Assembly (NCBI RefSeq): GCF_001905725.1
Contig: NZ_LIWB01000007.1
Coordinates: 310,001 to 374,000, forward strand
Length of the DNA stretch: 64,000 nt
Reading direction: 5' to 3'
Origin: Streptomyces sp. CB02400
GTDB lineage: Bacteria; Actinomycetota; Actinomycetes; Streptomycetales; Streptomycetaceae
The first letter of the stretch is position 1, and every line of letters begins with the position of its first letter. Below the pieces are notes generated by a model. The model had not been told where the DNA came from and searched no databases. It was given only the letters and a program-made list of their open reading frames with translations. Positions 49,024 through 57,631 of this stretch are shown in pieces. A program made the translations under genes and the position numbers.

Positions 49024-49266
49024 TCAGACGGCCAGGGGCAGGCCGCTCTCCCCGTCCGCCTCCGGGGTCCGTGCCCGGTCGAGCAGCTCGTCCGCCAGCG
49101 CGATGGCGTCGTGGACGCAGGACGCCCCCGTCATCACGCAGAGCGTGGAGCTGACCTCCTCCAGTTCACGCGCCGCCGCCGGCGAATACCGTTCCGCCTG
49201 GGCTATCCGCAGCGTCGCGTACCGCGTCAGCAGCCGTCTGACGACCTTCGGGTCCGGTACGAGCAC
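49024..49266 (-). CDS. DUF5133-domain protein
   Basis: GTG 49266 is preferred because AGAGGGG lies six bases upstream and the resulting N-terminus MLVPDPKVVRRLLTRYATLR matches the usual DUF5133 opening. The 80 residues continue AARELEEVSSTLCVMTGASC and VHDAIALADELLDRAR. Family members are small helical Streptomyces proteins of unknown role. A longer reading from ATG 49365 lacks a ribosome binding site. Confidence 0.8.
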   Translation of the reverse strand: MLVPDPKVVRRLLTRYATLRIAQAERYSPAAARELEEVSSTLCVMTGASCVHDAIALADELLDRARTPEADGESGLPLAV

Positions 49267-49443
49267 GAGGCGCCCCTCTCTGGTTTTCGCTGCGTATGCC
49301 CGAACCAGGCGGAAGCACTCATCCCATGTGCCCATGTGGCCACAATTGACCGAAACCACTCGCATCTTGACCGCGACGGCACGGAGCCGAAGGTGTTTCG
49401 CCCCCGCCGCCCCTTCCCGTCCCGTCCCCGGGGCTGCGCCCCG

Positions 49444-49635
49444 GACCCCTTTCACCCCTGGACGGACCTCACTCTCACCGCCCGGACGAGCGCGGTCACG
49501 GCGGAACACCCGCCCCCAGGGCAGCACCCCAGACCCCCTTCCGACCCTGACCGGACCTCACCCTCACCGCCCGGACGGCCATGGACACGGCGGGGCACCC
49601 GCCCCCAGAGCCGCACCCCAGACCCCCTTTCAGTC
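49444..49635. repeat. 89-bp imperfect tandem repeat, two units plus partial third
   Basis: In the gene-free stretch 49267-49689, unit one (49444-49531) and unit two (49532-49620) share CCTCAC(T/C)CTCACCGCCCGGA and CACCCGCCCCCAGAG/GGC(A/C)GCACCCCAG. A third unit begins at 49621. Nothing else was recognised there; it separates DUF5133 from the exporter stop. Confidence 0.7.
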
Positions 49636-49689
49636 CCGGACGAGCTCGGGCGCGGCAGAGGCCGTTGGTCGTCGGTGGGTCCGGGGCGG

Positions 49690-51456
49690 TCAGGCCGCCT
49701 GGCCGCTGTGCAGTGCCGTGTATGCCCCTCCCCGGCGCAGCAGGTCCTCGTGGGTGCCGATCTCCTGGATGTGGCCGTCCGCCATCACCACGATCCGGTC
49801 GGCGCCGCGCACGGTGGAGAGGCGGTGTGCCACGACGAACGTGGTGCGTCCGCGCAGCAGCCGGGCGAGGGCCTCCTGCACCAGCGCCTCCGAGCGGGTG
49901 TCGAGCGCCGAGGTCGCCTCGTCCAGGACCAGCACCTTCGGGTCCCGGATCAGCGCGCGGGCGATGGCGAGCCGCTGGCGCTGCCCGCCGGACAGGCGGG
50001 CGCCGCGCTCCCCGACGAGGGTGTCGAGGCCCTGGGGCAGCCGGTCGACGAACTCCAGCGCGTTGGCGTCGCGCAGCGCGGCCCGTACCGTCTCCTCGTC
50101 CGCGTCGTCCATGCCGTAGGCGACGTTCTCCCGGACGGTGCCGTCGAACAGGATCGACTCCTGGGGCACCACGGACAGGAAGCGCCGGTAGGTGCGCAGG
50201 TCGAGGCCGTTCATGTCGGTGCCGTCGAGCAGCAGCCGGCCGGAGGTCGGGCGGATGAAGCCGATGACCAGGTTGAGCACGGTGGACTTGCCCGCCCCGG
50301 AGGCGCCGACGAGCGCGATGGTCTCGCCCGGGGCGACGTCGAGGGTGAAGTCGCGCACGGCGGGGCGCCCGTCGGTCTCGTACGCGTGGCCGACGCCCTC
50401 GAAGGTGATCGCGCCGCGCACTCCGTCGACCTCCGTCTTGCCCTCGTTGTCCTCCAGTTCGGGGGCTTGGAGAACCTCACCGACCGAGCGGACGGACTCC
50501 AGGCCCTTGGTGATGACCGGGGCCAGTCCCGCGAGCGTGGTGGTGGAGTTGGTGAGCGTGGTCAGGAAGGCGCTGAGCATCACGACGTCGCCGGCGGTGA
50601 CGTTCCAGACGTCGTAGTACGAGATGAGGGCCGCGCCGGCCAGCACGCTCACGCCGATGACGTTGAGGACGACCCAGGCCAGCGAGCCGAACCGGCCGTT
50701 GACCAGGTCCAGGCGCATCCCGGAGGTGAGCAGCCGGTTCAGGGTGCCGTCCATCCGGCGCAGCGCCTTGCCCTCCAGGCCGTGGGCGCGGGTGACGGGG
50801 ATGAGCCGGGTCATCTCCGTGACCCGGGAGGACAGCGTCTCCACCTCGTGGCGGAAGTGCTCGTTGTGCGTGCGCAGTCGGGCCCGCAGCTTGGCGACGA
50901 GCAGTGCGGCGGCGGGCACGACGATCAGGAAGACGGGGAGGAACTCGGGGGTGCGGATCGCGATGATGACGAGCCCGCCGGTGAGGACGGTGAGCGCGCC
51001 GAGCCCGTTCTCCGCGGTCTGCTGCACCATCTGCTCGACGGTCTCCACGTCCCGGACGACCTTGGCCTGGAGCACTCCGGCGCTGACGCGGGAGTGGTAG
51101 CCGATGGAGAGCTGCTGCATGCGGGTGCACAGCGCGGAGCGCAGGGCGGTGCCCATGCGGCGGACGCTGCCGTACAGCAGCCGGACGTACAGCACGTGCA
51201 GCGGGTAGTTGACCAGCAGGATGAACATGATGACGCCGGTGCTGGTCCACAGCCGGGATATCGGCTGGTGCTGCACGACGGTGTCGATGATGGACGCGGT
51301 GATCAGCGGCAGCAGCCAGATCGGGCTGTGCTTGACCGTGAAGACGCCGACGGCGGCGGCGAGCCGGCCGCGGTCGGCGCGGAACAGATAGGCGAGGGTG
51401 CGGATCGGGTGCTCGCCGCGGTAGCGGTGGTCGAGCGGTCTTTCCAGCGACGCCAT
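49690..51456 (-). CDS. ABC exporter (fused membrane and ATPase domains)
   Basis: ATG 51456 follows GGAGGAC. The 588-residue half-transporter has six transmembrane helices (about 20-310), then an ATPase with Walker A LVGASGAGKST, Q-loop VVPQESILFDG, signature LSGGQRQRLAIARAL, Walker B VLVLDEATSALD and His switch VVAHRLSTV. It should work as a homodimer, exporting a lipid, drug or peptide; the cargo is unknown. The intracellular helix includes STGYHSR-like text SIGYHSRVSAGVLQAKVVRD, typical of type IV exporters. An inverted repeat lies just upstream. The graspetide genes 3 kb away lack an exporter, so a link is conceivable but unproven. Confidence 0.93.
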   Translation of the reverse strand: MASLERPLDHRYRGEHPIRTLAYLFRADRGRLAAAVGVFTVKHSPIWLLPLITASIIDTVVQHQPISRLWTSTGVIMFILLVNYPLHVLYVRLLYGSVRRMGTALRSALCTRMQQLSIGYHSRVSAGVLQAKVVRDVETVEQMVQQTAENGLGALTVLTGGLVIIAIRTPEFLPVFLIVVPAAALLVAKLRARLRTHNEHFRHEVETLSSRVTEMTRLIPVTRAHGLEGKALRRMDGTLNRLLTSGMRLDLVNGRFGSLAWVVLNVIGVSVLAGAALISYYDVWNVTAGDVVMLSAFLTTLTNSTTTLAGLAPVITKGLESVRSVGEVLQAPELEDNEGKTEVDGVRGAITFEGVGHAYETDGRPAVRDFTLDVAPGETIALVGASGAGKSTVLNLVIGFIRPTSGRLLLDGTDMNGLDLRTYRRFLSVVPQESILFDGTVRENVAYGMDDADEETVRAALRDANALEFVDRLPQGLDTLVGERGARLSGGQRQRLAIARALIRDPKVLVLDEATSALDTRSEALVQEALARLLRGRTTFVVAHRLSTVRGADRIVVMADGHIQEIGTHEDLLRRGGAYTALHSGQAA

Positions 51457-51488
51457 GGGCGGGGGTCCTCCACTGTGAGCCTTGTTCA

Positions 51489-51509
51489 GCAAGCGCTTTC
51501 TCCGCTTGC
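51489..51509. promoter_or_regulatory. Inverted repeat GCAAGCG-N7-CGCTTGC upstream of exporter
   Basis: A perfect 7+7+7 inverted repeat lies 33 bases before the exporter start codon, in a position fitting a repressor operator. Confidence 0.45.
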
Positions 51510-51579
51510 GTGCCAGGAGTACACCAGGCACATGAGGTGCCCGCCCCGGCGTCCGGCGCCTGAGACGGGCGGGGGGCGC

Positions 51580-52437
51580 TCAGCCGGCGTCCAGCTCCGC
51601 GAGGTCCTCGGCCGTCAGGACGAGGCCGGCGGCGCCCGCCGAGTCACGGACCGACTCCGGCCGGCTCGCGCCCGGAATGGGGACGACGACCGGCGACCTG
51701 GCGAGCATCCACGCCAGGCACACCTGGTACGCGCTCACCCCGTACGCCCGGCCGATCCGCGCGAACGGGGCGTGGGCCGAGGCGAGTTCACCGGCCCGGG
51801 CGATGCCGCCGAAGGGGCTGTAGGGCAGGAACGCGATGCCGAGCTCGTCGCACAGGCGCAGTTCCGGCTCACTGGAGCGGAAGGCCGGGGAGAACTTGTT
51901 CTGCACGGAGACCAGCCGGCCGCCGAGGATCCCGGCGGCCTGCCGGATCTGCTCCGGGTCGGCGTTGGAGATGCCGGCCATGCGGATCTTCCCCTCGTCC
52001 AGCAGCTCGCGCAGCGCGCCGACGGACTCGGCGTAGGGGACGCGGGGGTCGGGCCGGTGGAACTGGTAGAGCCCGATGGCCTCCACGCCGAGCCGCCGCA
52101 GGGACGCCTCGCACGCCCGCTTCAGGTGCCCGGGGCTGCCGTCCTGGGTCCAGCTGCCGTCGCCGGGGCGCAGATGACCGCCCTTGGTGGCGACCAGGAC
52201 GTCGCCGCCCCGGTCGTGGGAGGCGAGGGCCTTGGCGATCAGGGTCTCGTTGTGACCGACCTCGCCGGCGTGCAGGTGGTAGGAGTCCGCGGTGTCGATC
52301 AGGGTGACACCGGCGTCCAGCGCGGCGTGCAGGGTGGCCAGGGAGCGTGTCTCGTCCGGGCGCCCCTCGATCGACATGGGCATGGCACCCAGTCCGACGG
52401 CACCGACCTCGACATCACCGATACGGCGGGTGTGCAT
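51580..52437 (-). CDS. Aldo/keto reductase
   Basis: ATG 52437 gives 285 residues beginning MHTRRIGDVEVGAVGLGAMP. Catalytic residues are visible: Asp and Tyr in LIDTADSYHLHAG, Lys in VLVATKGGHLR and His in GLYQFHRPDP. The C-terminal VPIPGASRPESVRDSAGAAG fits NADPH binding. It reduces an aldehyde or ketone of unknown identity. It lies 123 bases upstream of the exporter on the same strand, separated by an operator-like repeat, so it is probably independent. Confidence 0.9.
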   Translation of the reverse strand: MHTRRIGDVEVGAVGLGAMPMSIEGRPDETRSLATLHAALDAGVTLIDTADSYHLHAGEVGHNETLIAKALASHDRGGDVLVATKGGHLRPGDGSWTQDGSPGHLKRACEASLRRLGVEAIGLYQFHRPDPRVPYAESVGALRELLDEGKIRMAGISNADPEQIRQAAGILGGRLVSVQNKFSPAFRSSEPELRLCDELGIAFLPYSPFGGIARAGELASAHAPFARIGRAYGVSAYQVCLAWMLARSPVVVPIPGASRPESVRDSAGAAGLVLTAEDLAELDAG

Positions 52438-52655
52438 GTGCGCGTGACCTCTTCCGGCTGTCGTCTCACGGTCTCGGAAAGCGCGTACCAGCCTGGTCCC
52501 CGCACGGCCCGAAATCCAATAGAAGAAAGCGAACGCATTCAGCAGACGGGGCACTGAATCGGGACCCCGCCCGCGACACCGCCACCGCGCGGGCGCCGGT
52601 GCCCGGCGTTACGCTGCGCGCAGCCGGTCCTTTGCGGACATTCCGGGAGGTAATC

Positions 52656-53069
52656 ATGACCTCGCTCCTCAATCCGTATCTCAGCTTCGACGGGAACGCG
52701 CGGCAGGCGCTGGAGTTCTACAAGGAGGTCTTCGGCGGCCGACTGCGGCTCAACACGTACGGCGACTTCGGCCGACCCGGAACCGACAACGCCGACAAGA
52801 TCATGCACGGCATGCTGACGAGCGCGGCCGGCTTCACCCTCATGGGCGCCGACATGCCGCCGGGCATGTCGTACGCCCCGGGGAACAACTTCGCCGTGAG
52901 CGTCAGCGGCGAGGACGAGCCCGAACTGCGCGGCTACTGGGAGAAGTTGTCCGGCGGCGGCTCGGTTGCCGTACCGCTGGAGAAGCAGATGTGGGGGGAC
53001 GTGTTCGGGATGTGCACGGACCGCTTCGGCATCCCCTGGATGGTCAACATCAACCAGCCCGCGGACTGA
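52656..53069 (+). CDS. VOC/glyoxalase-fold protein, PhnB-like
   Basis: GGGAGG lies five bases before ATG 52656. The 137 residues match the PhnB-like VOC family: LNPYLSFDGNARQALEFYKE, VFGGRLRLNTYGDFG, then GFTLMGADMPPGMSYAPGNN and WGDVFGMCTDRFGIPWMVNI. Members are small dimeric metal-binding or binding-only proteins of mostly unknown function. Monocistronic by spacing. Confidence 0.9.
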   Translation: MTSLLNPYLSFDGNARQALEFYKEVFGGRLRLNTYGDFGRPGTDNADKIMHGMLTSAAGFTLMGADMPPGMSYAPGNNFAVSVSGEDEPELRGYWEKLSGGGSVAVPLEKQMWGDVFGMCTDRFGIPWMVNINQPAD

Positions 53070-53201
53070 GCCCCGCGCCTCCCGGCGAGCGGCCGTTGAC
53101 ATGACGCTCCGGCAGGGATCACCGTACTGACCGGAGCGCGTCGGCGGAGCGCGCCAGGACACCGGTTGGGCGGCGGTCGCCGCACCGGGAGAGGCGGCGG
53201 C

Positions 53202-54092
53202 ATGCGGATCGGACTGCTCGGCACCGGACCCTGGGCGCAGGCGGCCCACGCCCCCGCGCTGAGCGGGCACCCGGACCTCGACCTCGTCGGGGTGTGGGGC
53301 CGCCGGCCCGACGCCGCCGAGGAGCTGGCCGGTCTGCACGGCACCCGGGCGTACGACGACGTCGACGCGCTCTTCGCCGACGTGGACGCCGTCGCCGTCG
53401 CGCTGCCGCCCGCGGTGCAGGCGGAGCTGGCGGTGCGCGCGGCGCGGGCCGGATGCCATCTGCTGCTCGACAAGCCGCTCGCGCCGACCGTCGCGCAGGG
53501 GCACGCGGTGGTCGGGGCGGCCGAGGAGGCGGGGGTCGCGTCCGTGGTCTTCTTCACCACCCGCTTCCAGCCCGGGCCGGAGGCGTGGATCACCGAACAG
53601 GCGCGCACGGGCGGCTGGTTCACCGGGCGCGCGCAGTGGCTCGGGGCGGTGTTCACCTCCGACGGCAATCCCTTCGCCGCCTCTCCGTGGCGGCGGGAGA
53701 AGGGCGCCCTGTGGGACGTCGGTCCGCACGCCCTGTCCGTCCTGCTTCCGGTGCTCGGCGAACCGCGGCAGGTGACGGCGGCGGCGTACGGCCCCGGCGA
53801 CACCGTCCATCTCGTCCTCGACCACACGGGCGGTGCGTCGAGCAGCCTCACCCTGAGCCTGACCGCTCCCCCGGCGGCGGCCGGCGCCGTGGTCGAGCTC
53901 CGCGGCACGGCGGGCGTCACCTCCCTCCCGGAGGCCTCCGAGGGCGCGGTCCCGGCGCTCACCCGGGCCGCGGACGCCCTCCTCGCCGCGGCCGGTACCG
54001 GTACCCCCCACCCCTGCGACGCGGCGTTCGCACTCCGGGTGACGGAGATCCTGGCCGCGGCGGAGGCACAGCTGAACGGGCGAACGCGCTGA
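53202..54092 (+). CDS. Gfo/Idh/MocA-family oxidoreductase
   Basis: ATG 53202 follows GGGAGAGG. The 296-residue protein has a Rossmann site MRIGLLGTGPWAQAAHAPAL and the catalytic loop HLLLDKPLAPT with Lys91 (Asp replaces the usual Glu of EKP). WDVGPHALSVLLPVLGEP carries the family's conserved His. It probably oxidises or reduces a sugar or inositol-like substrate with NAD(P). No sugar transporter is adjacent. Confidence 0.9.
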   Translation: MRIGLLGTGPWAQAAHAPALSGHPDLDLVGVWGRRPDAAEELAGLHGTRAYDDVDALFADVDAVAVALPPAVQAELAVRAARAGCHLLLDKPLAPTVAQGHAVVGAAEEAGVASVVFFTTRFQPGPEAWITEQARTGGWFTGRAQWLGAVFTSDGNPFAASPWRREKGALWDVGPHALSVLLPVLGEPRQVTAAAYGPGDTVHLVLDHTGGASSSLTLSLTAPPAAAGAVVELRGTAGVTSLPEASEGAVPALTRAADALLAAAGTGTPHPCDAAFALRVTEILAAAEAQLNGRTR

Positions 54093-54319
54093 CGGCCCCA
54101 CCGGGCGGCTGCGGAACGGAGCGCTCCCGACGCGCTCCGTGGCCATCGGACCCGACCGGCTTAAGCGGCCCTTAAAGCCCGGTTAAGCGATCGTCGGATC
54201 TTCGCCGTTTCTTCGAACAACCGCAGGTCAGCGCGGTGTTGCGGACAAGTCGGACCGTTGGCGGGGGCCGCGGCCGTACCTAGCATCGGTGTCGCGCGCC
54301 GGTCCCGACGTACTGCTTT

Positions 54320-54331
54320 GAGAGCGCTCTC
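54320..54331. promoter_or_regulatory. LacI-type palindrome upstream of glucanase gene
   Basis: GAGAGCGCTCTC, identical to the inner 12 bp of the site upstream of the streptogrisin-type gene (3772-3785), lies 73 bases before the GH64 start. The 54093-54404 region also holds GCTTAAGC/TTAA-rich text near 54160 and no gene. Confidence 0.65.
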
Positions 54332-54404
54332 TGCGGCTCTCCTCCCTTGTCGGCCGGCCGGCGCGGTCAGGAATCCGCACGAGCCACTCCTGGAGATCCC
54401 CCAC

Positions 54405-55610
54405 ATGACCCCCCGTCATCAGCGCAACCTCGGCCGCCGCAAGGTCCTCTTCGCCCTCGGCGGAGCCGCCGTGGCCATCCCCGCGGCGGCGGCGATCGCT
54501 CCGCACGCCCTCGCGGACCAGTCCGGCGAGCAACAGGCCGGCACGGCAGCGGCGGGGGCCCTGCCGCTGACGGTCGTCAACAACAGCGGTTCCTTCGGCA
54601 ACGCGAACGTGCACCTCTACATCGTGGGCAACGTGGACGGCCGTCAGGTCCGGGTCACCCCGGAGGGCACCGTCGCCCCGGTCGCCGCCTCCGACAACGG
54701 CCCCGACGGCTTCACCGACTACGCGATCGGTCTGGCCGGCAGCGGCGAGACCAGGCTCTCCCTGCCGTACATGTCCGGCCGGATCTACGTGTCCCTCGGC
54801 GCGAAGCTCAAGTTCAAGGTCGTCACGGACGGCAACGGCGACGCGGCGCTGCAGTACCCGGCCGGCTGGGTCACCTCCGACCCCAACTACGGCGTGCTGC
54901 ACGACTGCGCCGAGTTCACCCACAACTCCTCGGGCATGTTCTGCAACACGACCATGGTCGACATGTTCAGCGTGCCGATGGGCATCCGGCTCACCGGCGC
55001 CAAGGACCAGACGACGGGCACCGTGCGCGAGGGCGGGCGCGCGGCGGCGTTCGCCGCCGTCAAGCGGGTGGAGGCGTTCTCCCGGCTCGTCGTGGACGAC
55101 ACCCGGATCATCGCCCCCGGCCACGGTCTGGACGCCGGTCTGTTCGCCGAGGACTACTTCGCCCCGTACATCGACGAGGTGTGGAGCACCTACACCGGCC
55201 GGGACCTCAGGGTCACCACCAACGCCGGCACCTTCACCGGCCGGGTGCGCGGCGAGCGGTTCACCTTCGACGGGCCCGCCCAGGTCTCCTTCGGCAAGCC
55301 CTCCACGCGGGACGTCCTCTTCTGCGACGGCGCCCTCGCCGCCCCCAACGACGGCACGACCGGCCCGGTCGCCGCCGTGCTGGGCGCCGGCTTCAACCGC
55401 TCGACGCTGCTCAGCCACCCGGACCAGCCGACGGCCGACGCCTCGGTCTTCTACCGGACCGAGCTCACCAACCACTACTCCAGGGCGGTCCACACGGCCA
55501 CCGAGGACGGCAGGGCGTACGGCTTCGCCTTCGACGACGTGGCCGACTTCGCCTCGTACATCCAGGACACGGCACCCACGGGCCTGCGGCTGACGCTCAC
55601 GGCCTTCTAG
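54405..55610 (+). CDS. Secreted GH64 beta-1,3-glucanase
   Basis: ATG 54405 with GGAG upstream gives 401 residues. The N-terminus RNLGRRKVLFALGG is a twin-arginine-type signal, followed by a hydrophobic stretch and cleavage near residue 38. The mature domain is the thaumatin-like GH64 fold: LPLTVVNNSGSFGNANVHLY, then DCAEFTHNSSGMFCNTTMVD with Glu170 and Asp186 spaced as the catalytic pair of laminaripentaose-producing glucanases. There is no carbohydrate-binding module. It should degrade fungal or algal beta-1,3-glucan. The LacI-type palindrome upstream suggests sugar-responsive repression. Confidence 0.93.
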   Translation: MTPRHQRNLGRRKVLFALGGAAVAIPAAAAIAPHALADQSGEQQAGTAAAGALPLTVVNNSGSFGNANVHLYIVGNVDGRQVRVTPEGTVAPVAASDNGPDGFTDYAIGLAGSGETRLSLPYMSGRIYVSLGAKLKFKVVTDGNGDAALQYPAGWVTSDPNYGVLHDCAEFTHNSSGMFCNTTMVDMFSVPMGIRLTGAKDQTTGTVREGGRAAAFAAVKRVEAFSRLVVDDTRIIAPGHGLDAGLFAEDYFAPYIDEVWSTYTGRDLRVTTNAGTFTGRVRGERFTFDGPAQVSFGKPSTRDVLFCDGALAAPNDGTTGPVAAVLGAGFNRSTLLSHPDQPTADASVFYRTELTNHYSRAVHTATEDGRAYGFAFDDVADFASYIQDTAPTGLRLTLTAF

Positions 55611-55797
55611 CGCTGCCCGGCGGAGCAGGTTTCCCGCGGGCCGGAGAAGGTACCCCGGCAGCCAGGAGGAGCGGCCCTTCACCGCGGTGCCGCGAGCGTT
55701 CCGGATGCACGGCGGGCTCCCGCGTTGAATGGTGGGGCATAGGACCCGATGACAGCACCGGGGCCGCTCCAGCGATCCGGACCCGAGGAGCCAGAAG

Positions 55798-56019
55798 ATG
55801 TCGACGTCCCAGCCCGACGCGTCCCAGCCCGAAGCGTCCCGGCGGTCCGCGGACCGCGCCACCCCGGACAGCATGCTCCACGCCCGCACCGGCACCGATG
55901 TGTCGCCGGAGGACATCGTCCTTGCCTCGGGCAAGGACCTCACCCCGCGCAACCTCGAGTGGGCCAGGCGGAAGCTGGACGAGGAGGGGCCCGCCGCCCT
56001 GGACAAGATGCTGCCCTGA
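55798..56019 (+). CDS. Small hypothetical protein
   Basis: GAGGAG lies eight bases before ATG 55798. The 73 residues have a Ser/Ala/Pro-rich N-terminus and a helical C-terminal half: DVSPEDIVLASGKDLTPRNL, EWARRKLDEEGPAALDKMLP. No family is recognised. It is followed by a strong hairpin. Confidence 0.7.
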   Translation: MSTSQPDASQPEASRRSADRATPDSMLHARTGTDVSPEDIVLASGKDLTPRNLEWARRKLDEEGPAALDKMLP

Positions 56020-56049
56020 GTCCGCGTACACCTGTCCGCGGGACAGAAC

Positions 56050-56093
56050 GGCGCCGCCGGCCCGGTGCGATCGCGCACCGGGCCGGCGGCGCC
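56050..56093. terminator. Long GC-rich bidirectional hairpin
   Basis: GGCGCCGCCGGCCCGGTGCG and its reverse complement enclose ATCG, a 20-bp perfect stem between two convergent genes. Confidence 0.85.
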
Positions 56094-56102
56094 GTGCCGG
56101 GG

Positions 56103-56591
56103 TCAGGTTCCGTCCCGGTCCTCCGGGAGCGCCGTCTCGTCCTCCACGACGTGCACCGCGGCCTCCTCCGCGCCGGCCGCCCCCGCGTCGATGCCGACGT
56201 CCTCGGCGACGGACTCCTTGGTGGTGTCCGTACGGACCCCCTCGTCCGGGGCGACCAGGCGTCCGGCGCGGCCGGTGCCCGCCTCCGGGTCGACCGGCTC
56301 GCCCTCGCCGCCGGGGAGGTCGCCCACCGCGTCCCCGGCGGGCGCGGACGCGTCCGGCACCTCCTGGGCCAGCCGCTGGTCGAGGCTCTCCCCGTCGTGC
56401 TGCTCCGCGGCCGTGGTGCCGTACTTGGTCACGCCGAGCGGTTTCTCCGGCGGGGAGTAGCCCTCGTCGAGGGTGTCGTCGTAGGTCCGTTCGTCGACGG
56501 CGTCCTGCATGTCGAGCGGCGCGGCGTCCTCCTGCTCCTCGTTGCTCCCGGTGGGCTGGTAGGCGTCGTCCCCCATCGGCTCGGTGCCCAT
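56103..56591 (-). CDS. DUF5709-domain acidic protein
   Basis: AGGGAGGA precedes ATG 56591. The 162 residues are strongly acidic and probably disordered. They contain DUF5709 text: LDEGYSPPEKPLGVTKYGTT and ESLDQRLAQEVPD, followed by EPVDPEAGTGRAGRLVAPDE. Function unknown. It is downstream of the proteasome-like gene on the opposite side of a short gap, same strand. Confidence 0.88.
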   Translation of the reverse strand: MGTEPMGDDAYQPTGSNEEQEDAAPLDMQDAVDERTYDDTLDEGYSPPEKPLGVTKYGTTAAEQHDGESLDQRLAQEVPDASAPAGDAVGDLPGGEGEPVDPEAGTGRAGRLVAPDEGVRTDTTKESVAEDVGIDAGAAGAEEAAVHVVEDETALPEDRDGT

Positions 56592-56706
56592 GGTTTCCTC
56601 CCTGTCACGCTGCGTCGGCTCGTTCGCCTCGGGTGTCAGGTCCGCGTTTCCCGTGACACGGTCTCTAACCCCGGTGCGTCCGATGACGGAGCGGGTCCCG
56701 CGAGGA

Positions 56707-57552
56707 TCAGAGGGGCGCGTTCGGGCCGTCCGGGCGGGAGTGCCGCCGGTCGACCATGTCGAGGCTCAGCCGTCGGATCTCGGTCTCGCCGAGCCGTTCG
56801 TAGCCGTCCTCGGTGATGACCGACACGACCGGGAAGATGCGGCGGGAGAGATCGGGGCCGCCGGTCGCGGAGTCGTCCTCGGCGGCGTCGTAGAGCGCTT
56901 CCAGGGCGGCCAGGGCGGCCTCGTCGCGGGACATGCCGGGCCGGTGGAGCTTCTTGAGGGCGCCCCTGGCGTACGGGGATCCGGAGCCCTCCGCGTGGAA
57001 GCCGTACTTCTCGTAGCGGCCGCCGGCGGCGTCGTAGGAGAAGATGCGGCCCCGGCCTCCCCCGGGCGCGGTGGTGTCGTAACCGGCGAGCAGCGGGACG
57101 ACGGCGAGGCCCCGCATGGCCTGGGCGAGGTTCTGGCGGATCATGGTGGCGAGCCGGGCCGCCTTGGCGCCGAGGGTCATCGGGACGCCCTCGATCTTCT
57201 CGAAGTGGGCGAGTTCGACCTGGTAGAGCCGCACCATGTCGAGGGCGATCCCCACGGAGCCGGCGATCGCGACGGCGGTGTGGTCGTCGGCGGGCAGCAC
57301 CTTCTCCAGATCGCGCTGGGCGATCAGGTTGCCCATGGTGGCCCTGCGGTCACCGGCGATCAGTACGCCGTCGCCGTAGGTGAGGGCGAGGATCGTGGTG
57401 CCGTGCGGGACCTCCGTGGCGCGGACGCCCTCGGGCAGGGTGCGCGCGCCCAGCAGTTCGGGGCGGTGGGCCGCCAGGAACTCGGTGAAGGACGAACTGC
57501 CCGGAGTGAAGAACTCCTCCCCCAGCCGCCCTTCGTGCTCGCTCTCCGCCAT
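56707..57552 (-). CDS. prcB: Proteasome beta subunit homologue (orphan)
   Basis: The 281-residue protein has an N-terminal propeptide of about 51 residues (HEGRLGEEFFTPGSSSFTEF then LAAHRPELLGAR). The cleavage site is ATEVPHGTTILAL, exposing nucleophile Thr52. Asp68 and Lys84 stand at positions 17 and 33 of the mature chain, so the active site is complete. GLAVVPLLAGYD and GSGSPYARGALKKL match actinobacterial PrcB. The usual neighbours prcA, pup, dop, pafA and mpa are absent, so this is either a second beta subunit used with a distant alpha ring or a self-compartmentalising peptidase. Confidence 0.92.
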   Translation of the reverse strand: MAESEHEGRLGEEFFTPGSSSFTEFLAAHRPELLGARTLPEGVRATEVPHGTTILALTYGDGVLIAGDRRATMGNLIAQRDLEKVLPADDHTAVAIAGSVGIALDMVRLYQVELAHFEKIEGVPMTLGAKAARLATMIRQNLAQAMRGLAVVPLLAGYDTTAPGGGRGRIFSYDAAGGRYEKYGFHAEGSGSPYARGALKKLHRPGMSRDEAALAALEALYDAAEDDSATGGPDLSRRIFPVVSVITEDGYERLGETEIRRLSLDMVDRRHSRPDGPNAPL

Positions 57553-57631
57553 GCCGCTTCCCCCTCGTCGCTCCTGCGCGCCCCGACAACCGACTCCTAC
57601 CTGGACCGGGTGCGCGGGAAACCCGTCGCCG

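Noticed and set aside
49111..52557. Long plus-strand open frame opposite the ABC exporter and aldo/keto reductase
   Set aside because: Antisense shadow of two well-supported genes.
53294..54175. Alternative frame over the Gfo/Idh gene
   Set aside because: Arg/Gly-rich shadow; the other frame has Rossmann and catalytic Lys motifs.
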